Assembly: GCF_028858725.1 (NCBI RefSeq)
Contig: NC_084790.1
Span: forward strand, 6,020,001-6,084,000
Direction of reading: 5' to 3'
Length of the DNA stretch: 64,000 nucleotides
Origin: Colius striatus
Taxonomy: Eukaryota; Chordata; Aves; Coliiformes; Coliidae
Shown: positions 47,851 through 58,331 of the stretch, one piece after another
Layout: every line of letters starts with the position of its first letter
Position numbering within the stretch: position 1 is the stretch's first letter
Notes under the pieces: generated by a model
The model's database searches: none
What the model was told of the DNA's origin: nothing
What the model saw: only the letters and a program-made list of their open reading frames with translations
Translations under genes and position numbers: made by a program

Positions 47851-50800
47851 TTAGCTGGGCATCTGCACCTCATTGTACACGTCTGTGCCCTCTGCCTCTT
47901 CAAAGGTCACCACGGCATCGTCAGCGTCCAGCTGAGGGGACAGGAGAGGGTTTCAGGTGGGATAGGGACAAGGACAGGGGTGAGGATGATGTCAGGGATA
48001 GGGACGGTGACAGGAATGGAGACAGGGATGGGAATGGGGACAGGGTGAGGATAGGGAGGGCTCAGGATGGAGACAGGACTGGGAACTTGGACAGTGATGG
48101 GGATGGAGACAGGGATAGAGGCAGGGATGGGTGTGGGAAGAGGAGTTAGGGATGAGTGAAGACAGGACAGAGACAAGGATGACAATGTAGACAGGGATAG
48201 AGACGGGAATGGGAACAAGGATGGAGACACAGAAGGGGATGACAGGGATGAGAATGGACAGAGGGTCTGGGACACCACCACAGTGGCTCACAGCATGTGC
48301 CAGGGCTACATACACATTTGAGCTCGATGTCCTTGAAGATCTTGGGCAGTAGGAAGCGCCTCAGGACCACGGTGAGGATGAGGACAAAGGGCAGTGCCAG
48401 CGAGGCTGGGGTGGACTTCACCACCCACAGCAGCACGAGGACGACAATTTGAGTGAAGGTGAAGAGATGCATCCGCCAAGTCTTCACCTGTGAGATGAGG
48501 AGCCCGGCAGGGTCAGGGTGATGGGTCCAGCACCCCTCACTCTCCCCAGGGTGCTGGGTGCTGAGGGGATGGGACCAGTGCCTCAAAGAGCCCAGAGAAG
48601 ACCAGCACCGAAGGAGAAGGCTCTTTGGGGTACTCCAAGTAACTGCAGGCAGCCCAGGATACCCCCAAGCCCACGGCCACCCAGAGGCTCACTCACCCGG
48701 GTGACGTAGGGCTCATTGGGGTGGTACTTGGGTGGCATCAGCAAGAGCAGGATGCGGTCAAAGAGCTGGATGCCAAAGAGGGAAGTGACGCCCATGTAGA
48801 GGAAGATGCCGAAGAGCACAGCCAACGGGATGTACTTTAGGATGGGCTCCATGAGGATGGAGACGCCTGCGGTGGAGGAGGAGAGGTTGTGGAGAGCTGC
48901 TGCGGACACCCAGCCCTTGCTGCCCGGGGCGGGAGGCACCTCCCCAGCTCACCAATGAGCACGGCCACCAACAAGCCACTGAGGCGCTGCTCCTTGACCT
49001 CCAGAATCTGGGACTTCTCGCCAGGAGCAGAGGTCTTGGCCATGACGGTGAGGGCGTTGGCGTGGGTGATGGTACGGACTGTGGTGGCACTGAGCCAGGG
49101 CATGCCGAAGAGGGCGGCCAGCCCTCCCATGGCCACGATCAGCAGCAGGTCAAGGTGGAAGCCGGAGCCCTTCACCAGCTTTCTCTCGGGCTTGCTGACG
49201 ATGAGGCTGCCAGTGAGAGGGGAAAGAGTCAGTGGCGAGAGGTTCCCTTCCATCTCTGTCCCACTGGGCACCTCACAGCCCTCCCCTCCCTCCCTGCATG
49301 CCCCTGGTGCTCACGTGGTGATCTGTGTCTCGAGGAAGATGAGGATAAAGACCAGGATGGCTGGCACCACAGAGGCAAACATCATCCAGATGGGGAAGTC
49401 GTTGTTCTTCCCCATGGGGCTGATAAACCAGCCACGGGCAGATGAATTGGTGACCTCCAGGCCTTTGGGGACATTCAGTTTCTGGATGGGAGCAGAGACA
49501 GGAGAGTGAGGGGACAGGGATGAGCACTTGGTTCCCTGTCCCCTTGCTGAGGACACCCGTTGTCCCTGCCCAGCCCTGCCCTCCCACTGCTCCCGGACCT
49601 GCGTGTATGTGTCCTTGATGAAGAAGTCAATTAGCGCCATGATGAAGATGGAAATGGGCACCCCGAAGTCCCCGATCAAGCGCCGGGCCTGTGGGGACAG
49701 CATGACCGTGTTAAACCTGCCAATGTCCCTACCCAGGGAAGGGCTTCCCCACTGCCATGTCCCTGCCAGCAGTGAGCTCTAGCAAAAACCTCTGTGGAGC
49801 ACACAGTGAGTTTGGGTGGTCTCAGCCAACCCCTTGCAGGAAACTGCGCCTGCTGAGCTCCTGCTTTGCTCCCAGTGCTGCCCCTGGGTCTGGTGGCTCG
49901 GGGGGGATGCCACTGTGCCCCCTTGACCTCACCTTGCCAGGCAGGAAAGCACTGTTCTTGAACTTGCGGAGGAAGAACGCCAGGAAGAAGGTGCCAGCCA
50001 TGAGGACGAGGGACAGCAGCGCCGTGTTGGGCTCCGGCACCCTGGGATCCACTACGGCCTTCAGGTTGTACAGCCGCTTTAGAGGGTGATCCTTGAAGAT
50101 CTGGGAGGGGGGAAAAGGGGGAGGGTCAGAGAGGAGTGGGTGGAGATGGGGCAATGCCCCTGCACCCCTCCTGCCGTGCTGGGAGCCCTGCAGCACCATG
50201 CCAGTGGATGCAGGGGTACAGGGTGCGTGCCAGAGGGATTGATGTGGCTGTGAATTTGCCATCCAGTGAGCAGAGGGGTATTTTTAGGCCTAGTTTTCTC
50301 TATACTCCTTTGGAAGCAGGGCTGGAGCAGGGGCTGGGTGGCACCTATATGTGATGAGGGTCTGGGGTGTAATGGGACATGTATCCTGCCTGTCACATCT
50401 CCAGCACCACCTACATCCCTCTGGGTACCCAGAACCTGTGGTAACACTATCACATTGCTGCTGGCCAGCTGGGAAGGGTCTGAGACAGGGGATAGGGGAA
50501 GAATTTGTGGCTCTCCAGGAAGTTTCTGTGCAAGGACCATGTTTGCTGCAGCCCAGGTGGGACATCCGCCTGGGCTTCACCTCCCTACCCCCAAATTCCC
50601 CCTGCAGAGAGACACAAGGGCTAGGAAACACCTGGAGAGAGGCACAAAAATGCTACGAGACAGGCTCCATTTCTCTCCTGCATCCCTCCCCAGCTCCCAC
50701 TGTTTCTATGGAAACCTGGGTGCCAACCACAGCCTGCAGCCCAGCCTCCCCCTTCCGCCCTCCCCCGCACCGTGAAGAGCTTGGAGAAGGTCTCGTAAAT

Positions 50801-53800
50801 GAAGATGAGGGAGATGAGGAAGGAGAAGATCTCCTGGGTGTAGCGGGACACGTAGCGCACCAGGAAGCTGCCCTCGCACGCCACCACCACCACTACCATC
50901 AGGATCATCCAGAAGCCGATCCAGACCCGGCCCACGATGTACTCCACGCCGTTGGTGTTGCAGAACTGGGGAGACAGAGGGCACAGCCCCGTCAGCTGGG
51001 CTGCCATAGGCACCCAGGCCAGCTGGGCCCCAGAGTCCCATGGTGGTCCTGCAACACCTGCCCAGAGGCTGGAGGGTGCAGGGATGGGGATAGTGGCACC
51101 TCAGTGTGGCAAGACCCTCAGGGGATCACCCTCCTGGCAGCACCCCAATGGCAGCACCTGCCTGGCATTGCCCTTGTGGTGTCACCCATGTGGTGTCAGC
51201 TATTTGGCATCACCCATGGGGCATCATGCACCATGCCTCACCCCTGTGCCAAAACCTGGATGACTACCCGTACAAGTGCCACCACCCATGTGCCACCACC
51301 CACAGGGCCTCACCCATGCCGCATCACCTCTGTGCCATCCCACCAGAGCCATCATCCACACAACATGCCCTCATGGCAGCACCCCAGAGCCATCACCCAC
51401 ACAACATCCCCTCATGGCAGCACCCCAGAGCCATCACCCACACAACATCCCCTCATGGCAGCACTCTAGAGCTATCATCCACACAACATCCCCTCATGGC
51501 AGCACCCCAGAGCCACCACTCACACAACATCCCCTCATGGCAGCACCCCAGAGCCATCACCCACACAACATCCCCTCATGACAGCACCCCAGAGCCATCA
51601 CCCACACAACATCCCCTCATGGCTGCACCCCAGAGCCATCACACACACAACATCCCCTCATGGGAGCACCCCAGAGCCATCACCCACGTGGCAGCACCCC
51701 ATGCCTCTGTCAGGCTGGGAGGGACACCACAAACCCGTGTGAGGACCACCGCCAGCAGGCACCCAGGGGCACAGGGTGGCACCCACCGAGTAAAAGGCTT
51801 CCTCGAAGACCAGGAGGGGCCCTGAGAAGCCGACAACGAGCAGGGGCTGGGCGCTGAGGATGCTGAAGAGGACGCACTGAACGCATGTGGAGATGAGCAG
51901 CTCTGACACCCCCATCATGCCCTTGGTCTTCTCACCTAGGGGGGAACAGAGCCAGTGAGTGCCGGGAGGGAACTCCCGGCATCCCCCCCATCCCACAGTC
52001 CTCGGCACTGAGATTAGGGAGTGCAATAACCCCCCTAGGAGCATCTCCAGGGGTTGGTGCTGCAGGCAGTGGCAGCCTGCTCCCTCAGCCCCATGCCCAG
52101 CTAGGGGACATCCCCAACCCCTGATGTATCCTCAGTCTGTCCCCCCCATTACTCAGCAATCCTCCAAAGGTGACAGCAGGTGACAGCGCAGCAAAGTAGA
52201 TGAAGATGACAGCGGCCAGGCACTGGGGACTGAGGGCGTCCTTGATGTCACTGAGATATTTGGGGTAGCGGCGGCGGATGTCTCGCACCAGCCCCCCAAA
52301 AGGTCGCCCCGTCCTGCGCAGGGGGTCGTCGTCCTCTGGTGCCAGATCCTCCAGCCCTGGGGACACGAGTAGGCAGCCATTGGGGGACCCCGCAAGCAAG
52401 GAGGGGGTCCTGCCAGCCAGGGGGGCCTGGGGTGGTCCCCACCATACCCAGATCTTTGAGGAAGTCCTCTCTTGGTGCCTGCTCAGGGGGCTGGTGGCGG
52501 CGGCGGAGCAGCTCGTGCTGCAGCGGCACCAGGCTGCGGAGGAGCTGCTCGTTGGGGGTCTCGGTGGGTGGCAGCACGATGCTGGCCTCCAGGAAGTCGT
52601 CTACCCCCCGCAGCAGGTCCTGGCGGCCCTCGGCCAGGTAGGCATCCCGGCGAAAGACCTGCAGGGTGGCCAGGGCACAGGCACTCAGCCATCTCCAGCA
52701 CTGGGCATCTGGCCGCTGAGCATCCCCATAGGGATAAGGCAGCATGGGGACATGAGGATGAGAGGGGGCATGAGGACAGAGAGGGCATGGGACCACAGGG
52801 GCATAAGGACATGGGGATAAGTGGGGAAATGGGAGACAAAGGACCACAGGACCATGGCAATATGTTTGATTGGCCACATGGAGACAAGGGGATATTTGAC
52901 TTCAGGGCCATGGGTACATGGAGACATAGGTGCATGGGGCCACGGGAGCATGAGGCCACAGGGACAAAGAAGTGTGGGGACAAGGATACACGTGGAGATA
53001 GGGAAGGGGGGACAGGGTGCATGGGGACATGGATGCTCAGAGGCATGAGGGCTCAGGTGTGCGGGGACAAGGCAGGGGCAGTATCATGCAGACACAGGGA
53101 CACGAGCACAGAGAGGGACGTGGCACAAGTGGACAAGTCCTACAAGAGGATGCAGCCCCAGGGCTGGGGACCGTAGGGTGCTCAGCGGGGCTGGCACCCT
53201 GGATGGCAGTGCTGGTGGTGGTGGCAGTGCCAGTGGCAATGGCAGTGGTGGGCAAGCCATACCCTCTCGGACATCATGGTGGCGACAGCACGGCCCATCT
53301 CATGGTAGCTGATGTGGGGGGTGTCAGGGCCCAGGACCACAAGGAGGAAGCGGACGGGGAGGGACACATCGAGGACGGCGTCCAGTGTCACTGCATCCTT
53401 CAGGCGCACGAAGGCCAACGTCGGCTGCTCCAGGAAGGCTACACAGCCTGGGGGGAGGAGGACAGGATGGGGGTCACAGGGGGCCAGGCACGGGGACACA
53501 GGGCATAGAGACACGAGGACATGACAGCACAGAGACATGGAGATGTTAAAACACAGGGGCAGCAGGATATGGAGTGACACAGAGGCAAGGGGATGTGAGG
53601 GGACAAAGGGAACAGGATAGAGGCACTGAAGCACAGGGACAGACTGATGTGGGAGCACAGGGACAGGAATAGGCAGGCATGAGAGCACAGGGACATTGGG
53701 GCATGGCACTATGAGGGCACAGGGACATAGAGACATGAGTTTATGGGGGTATAGGAGACTGGAAAAAGTGGCATGCAAGGACAATGGATGTGGGGTCACA

Positions 53801-56800
53801 GGGTGCAGAGAGCAGTACTGAGCAGCAGGCAGGGCTGAGGACAGGGAGAGTCAAAAAAAGTGCAAGAAATGCAGCGAGCGAGCAGGCAGCGATGTGCAGG
53901 CACCAAAGCACCCCCTGCACCCCTCAGCCCTGCACCCACTGCTCTGAGCCTGAACCTCCTTTCCCACTGACCACTCACCCACGAGGACCAGCGTGGCCTC
54001 GGCATCCTCAGGGACTTTCTCAGGGAGCATGGGTTTAGCAGCCCCGCTCAGGCTCTGTTACAGGCAGAGGAATGGCAGAAGTCAGCCAGCCAGCCTCGGT
54101 GGCTGTCTTTTGTGTGCCCCCCTCTGCCCCTTGCGTCTCCCCCTCCACCCTCTGCATGTCCCGTGCCATGCCTTGAGTGTTCCCCTCTGTCTCCTTGCAA
54201 GCCCTTGGTATGACCTTTGTGACACCTCCGCAGTGTGCCCCTGTGCTCAGGCCTGTGCCTGTGTGTGCACCCATGTGTGTGCATGCACCTGGAAGTGCAA
54301 AGGGGTCTGCATGAGTGTGCACATACGTGTGTTTGTGTGTCAGTGTGTGTGTGCGTGCACACAAGTGAGGCTGGGAAAAAGCGGTGTGCATGGGGGTTTG
54401 GAGGTGTGTTTGTGCCTTGTGCGTGCTCACATCTCAGTCAAGGTGTGGACTGGTGCACAGAGCATGTGTCAGTGAGTGCGTGTGTTCCCCAGGGATGCAC
54501 AGAGCGGGGGGTCCCTGCAAGAGCCTGCGCGCCGCTCAGGGTGCAACTGTCTGCTCTGTGTGTGAGTGTGTGTGTGCATCTCCTAGCAGCCCTCCCCTCA
54601 ACCCTGGCCAGCCCCAGCACCCCAGCCCCACTCCCCAGTGCTTCCCTGGTCCCACTCGCCTGCTCGGTCCCCACCAGCCTGCGCATCTCCAGGGGCTCCT
54701 GCTTGCGCAGCAGCGGCTGCTCCGTCTCTGCCCGGCCCGTGCCTGAGCGATGCAGCAGCGCCAGCGGCAGGGTCCCGACCGACTCGGCCTTGCTGGGGTG
54801 CCTAGAGCAGCAGGAGGAGTGGCATCAGACAGGCCAGCACTGCTGACTCACCCAGAACCCCATGAGATAGCCCCAGCCCCGGGAGTTCACAGTGACACCC
54901 TAAACCGGGCTGGGAAGCAAAACCAAAACACAGAGGAGCTTTTCCCCTCGTGCCAGGGTCCAGCGGGACTCACTGGGGCTGGATCCAGCCCGGACACTGG
55001 GGTCTCCCCCTCTGGGCCATCAACCCTGGCCGTACTTGTGCTGCAGCAGCAGCATCCTCAGGATGTCCTCCTGGTCCTGTGGCTTGATCTGCCCCTCGTA
55101 GATCATCTGGTCAATGAGGATGTGGGCAATGGCTGCCAGAGAGGTGGCTGCCACATCGAGGAGCACAGCACCTGCAAGGACAGCACTGTCACCACCTGGC
55201 CTGTGAGGGATTCCCACAGCCACCCCAGCCCCAGATAGTGTCCCCACCTTTGATCAAAGCCCTTCGGACCTCCAGGAGGCTGCGGTAGGTCAGGAAGGAG
55301 AGATGGGGCTGGTCCCAGTACCCCGTTTCTTTGAAGCCTTCCTCCAGCTTGAGCCAGTGGCTGGCCTCCATCCAGTACAGCTCTGTGTTGTCCATGACCA
55401 GCTCGTGCAGCTCCACATAGCCCTGTATCCAGAGCCAAAGGGCGGTCAGGGTCTCCCCAGACACAATGGAGACCCCCAAGAGACCCAGAGCTGCAGCTCC
55501 CATGCCAGCATCTCCCCATGACACGATGTCCCCAAGGCTTGCTGTGAGGTTGGTCCCTGAGTGGCCACAGTCCACCTCCCCCTGGGAATGGGGAGAAAAC
55601 AGGGGTCTCTAGGCCAACACTCACCTCATGGGTGTCCCTCCGGGACACGGGCTTCCTGCTCCTTGGCGCCTCCAGGTCCACATCAGTCACTGACGGAGCT
55701 ACAAGCAGAGCCACCAATGCATTAGCTGGTTCCTGCTTTGACCCACACTCCCCTGGGGTCTGCTGGGGGTATCTCCCCTGTCTCATCCCCCCCACCCCAG
55801 ACTCCTTTGGGGTTGCCTGGATATCTCCCTTTCCCCATCACCCCTCACCCCAGACCCATTGGGACTCATTAGATGTGTCCCCCACTCATTGCCCCATCCC
55901 AGACCCAGCTAAGGTTTGCTGGATGTGTCTCTCCATCACTCCCTGCCCTGCTGGTGTCAACCTCCAGCCCCTTGTAGCCCCACAGCCTGACTCCCAGGGC
56001 AGGGTGACAGTCTGAGGACATCATCAAGGCAGGGCTCACGGCCATGCTCTGCCCCACCACCCCGCCACCGGCACAACGCCGACCCCAGTACCGAGCATGC
56101 TATTTGGACTGGGATGGGGACAGTGCATCCCCAGCCAGCCAGACCTCAGGAGCTCGAGGCGTCCCTGTCCCTGTCCCCTGCCTACCTGCAGCCCGCCCTG
56201 CACTTCCCACAGCCCTGCAGGCTCTGGCCCTATAAAGTGGGGGCTGAGGCCCACGCCCCGCGGCTGCCCTGTGTGCACCATAAATCCCAGAGCACTTTGC
56301 CTTTGCTGACAGTAAATACCAGCACAGCTTCCTCCTGCCCGTGGCCATCCTGCAGCTGGGGACAGGCTCACCCTGTCCCCTCTGCCCCTGCTGGGGACCA
56401 CCACGGTCCCCTCGCCACCCCCGGTCAGGTCACCCAGCGGGGTGATGCCTCAAGAGCCAGACCCCGCTCTGCCGGCCGAAGGGCGTTGTGCCCATGGGAG
56501 CAGGGACGGGGCGCGGTGCCCCTCGGTGTCCCTGACGGCGCTGGCCGTGGCACGTGGGCACACGCCTGTCCTTGCCCCGGCCCGCTGCCGCCGCCACCGA
56601 GCCGCCCGGCGCCAGCCAGCGTTCAGCCCCAAGTGGTTCTTGTCCTCACCCCAAACAAAGCCTTTATTTATCCTCAATCAACAGGCGATTACGGGCAAGT
56701 GGCAGCGGTCACCCCGTGGCGTGCCCTGACGCCCGGGGGACGGTCACCCTGCAGCGGGCAGGGCCAGGGGTGGCAGAGCCGGGGTGGGCAACGCGACAGA

Positions 56801-58261
56801 GGGCTGGGGGGGCGGGGGAGGCCGGGGCTGGGCTCCGTGCCCCGCAGCCCCTGTGGTCACTCACGCTGCCCTCCGCCGCGGCGGCTCGCCTGTCCCGGGG
56901 GGGCCCCGGCCGCTTGCCTCCTCCCATCCAGGTCATAGCATCCCCGGCGGCTGGGCAAATAGCGGCTGCAAAACACACACCGCCGGGACGGGGGTCAGCG
57001 CCGGGCGCCCGCCAGCAGCCTCTCCTTGCCGTGGCGGCTGGGCAGGGGGGCAGCTCCCAGCCCCCTCCCCAGTTCGTGGCACTCACCGCAGGGGCGTCAG
57101 CTCCTCGGCTCTGGCCCTCCACGCCTGCAAAGGGGACCCGGTGCCAGCGCCGGCCCCTGCGCAGAACAGGCGGCAGCGTTACCCCCCAGCCCGTGTCACC
57201 CCGACTGGGGATCTGAGCAGTTGGATGCAGGAGTGGGCAGCAGCTCCGAATCAACCAAGCTTCAGGCAAAGCCATGCTGCGGGGCTCATGAGCCCCCTCC
57301 AAACTCTCTTCCCCTTCCTCCCCAGTGGTGGCCTCAAGGACCTCGAATGTCCCAGAGCTTGGCCCCATCTCGGACACCAGCAGCCCTTGTGCTGGAGGCG
57401 GCACCTCCCGAGCTTTGGGGCTTTGGCAAAGAGTGTCACTGACTGTGAGGGCTACATGTCCCTGGCTGACCGCCCCGCGCTCTGAGCGAGCCCTGCTGCC
57501 CACACAGTGCTGGCACCCCGAGCAGTGCTGCCTCTCATGCAACACACTTGTGCAGTGCCAGTGCTCATGCAACACATCTGTGCCGTGCTGGCACCCATGC
57601 AACATAGTGGCCAAGCAGCATGGCTGCCCAGGGAAAGTTGATACCCATGCGACACTGGTGCCCATACAGCGCGGGCACCTGCACAGTGCCAGCACCCATG
57701 CAATGCTGCTGCCTATGCAACATGCCTGTGCCATGCACAGCTGGCACCCACAAAACACTGGCATCCATGCAACATGCGACCTTGAACCACTGATGTCCAT
57801 GCAACACTGGCACCATCCCAGTGCCAGTTCCCATGCAATGCCGATCCCCATGCAGTGCTGTCCCCTGTGCAATGCCATCACCTCTACAATGTCGGTGCCT
57901 ATACTACACCAGTGCTCATGCACTGCCACTCCCCATGCACTGCCATCCCCCATGCAATGCCATGCCATGTGCAACGCTGGTGCCTGTGTGTGCCCGTCCC
58001 CCAGCACTTGAGTCACTCACTGCTCATCTCTCCCAGGGACAGGTGGGAGCCCTTTATGCCGCGGTCCTCGTAGCTCTCAGGGTCCAGACTCCTCCTCATC
58101 CTCTCCTCGTAGGCCTCCTGCAGGACAGACAGAAGGGGGCTCAGTGGGGACCAGCACCCCCAGCACCTTGTCAGGGCTGTGCTGGGGCAGGAGCCACCCA
58201 GGGCGCAGCGGCAGAGCCAGGGCTCAGGGCCGGGTGTCCCTACCTGGCCAGGCCCTTCCAT
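47851..58261 (-). CDS. SLC4A1: SLC4A1, band 3 / anion exchanger 1
   Basis: Red-cell chloride/bicarbonate exchanger and cytoskeleton anchor. Nineteen coding exons: 58261-58244, 58117-58021, 55698-55625, 55422-55248, 55171-55036, 54801-54660, 54054-53979, 53447-53263, 52658-52448, 52356-52153, 51935-51787, 50965-50771, 50100-49933, 49688-49599, 49481-49315, 49206-48953, 48866-48697, 48487-48314, 47931-47851. Frame holds: 921 aa. Start [20 protein letters not shown] resembles the avian erythroid form; exon 2 joins directly to [11 protein letters not shown]. Cytoplasmic domain to about 400, including [11 protein letters not shown]. The membrane domain opens [16 protein letters not shown] and has about 12-14 spans. 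FLETQITT keeps the transport glutamate (about 691, human E681); NSSARGW (about 652) keeps a glycosylation sequon; Cys 895 aligns with the palmitoylated cysteine; the tail [15 protein letters not shown] keeps the carbonic-anhydrase-binding acidic motif. The intron after exon 6 is GC-AG. Confidence 0.97.
47940..48265. repeat. Degenerate GGGACAGGGATG repeat in last SLC4A1 intron
   Basis: About 325 bases of loosely repeating GGGATGGGGACAGGGATGAG words in the intron before the final SLC4A1 exon. Copies are diverged and the period is irregular (about 6-24 bases). Confidence 0.8.
51343..51695. repeat. 41-bp minisatellite, about 8.5 copies, in SLC4A1 intron 11
   Basis: A regular array whose CCAGAGCCATCA word recurs every 41 bases (51343, 51384, 51425, 51466 and on to 51671). 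Within each unit are ACACAACATCCCCTCATGG and CAGCACCCCAGAG. Copies differ by only one or a few bases. A more diverged GGCAGCACC-type zone runs upstream to about 51130. Confidence 0.95.
52690..53150. repeat. Degenerate GGGACATGGGGACA repeat, SLC4A1 intron
   Basis: Irregular repetition of words such as GGGGACATGAGGA, GGGGCATGAGGACA and GGGACACGAGC. The array fills most of the intron between SLC4A1 exons 9 and 8. Confidence 0.8.
53465..53800. repeat. Degenerate GGGACACAGGGCAT repeat, next SLC4A1 intron
   Basis: The same word family as in the neighbouring intron (GGGACACAGGGCATAGAGACA, AGCACAGGGACA, cut here to fragments) fills the adjacent intron, so the two arrays bracket the 185-base exon 53263-53447. 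Confidence 0.8.
54200..54590. repeat. TG-rich simple sequence in SLC4A1 intron
   Basis: Interrupted (TG)n and TGTGTGCATG words, for example GTGTGTGCACCCATGTGTGT. Alternating purine-pyrimidine, so able to adopt Z-DNA. No exon seen inside it. Confidence 0.8.
55699..58020 (-). other. SLC4A1: SLC4A1 intron 2
   Basis: A 2.3-kb intron joining MS(A) to CT-CCG, making the codon ACT and the reading [13 protein letters not shown], in line with avian band 3. It contains the CATGCAA repeat and a few pseudo-exon-like stretches (see rejected items). Confidence 0.8.
57490..57995. repeat. Degenerate CCCATGCAACACTGGCA repeat, SLC4A1 intron 2
   Basis: Roughly 20-30-base words built on CATGCAACACTGGCACC and CAGTGCCAGCACCCATGC repeat about 20 times with much variation. 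It has low coding plausibility, though it leaves frames open on both strands. Confidence 0.85.
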
Positions 58262-58331
58262 GGCTCCCGCCGCTGCCTCGCTGCGTCCCAGCAGTCAGCC
58301 CGGCGGCACCATAGCCCAGCGCTCTGCAGCG
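58262..58331 (-). other. SLC4A1: SLC4A1 5' UTR part of the initiator exon
   Basis: Upstream of the ATG (GGGAGCCATGG context) the exon extends to a strong acceptor, a long pyrimidine tract ending CCTGCCCTAG, with the exon starting at 58331. A separate noncoding first exon must therefore lie further upstream. Confidence 0.7.

Noticed and set aside
51106-51825. 239-residue repeat protein in SLC4A1 intron 11
   Set aside because: Translation of the 41-base minisatellite. The unit length is not a multiple of three, so the apparent protein repeat changes frame between copies.
57087-57124. A possible extra SLC4A1 exon with good acceptor and donor (GCGTGGAGG ... CCTGCG/GTGAGTG)
   Set aside because: Including it (38 bases) would break the frame into the next exon. 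Direct joining of 58021 to 55698 gives [13 protein letters not shown], which fits avian band 3.
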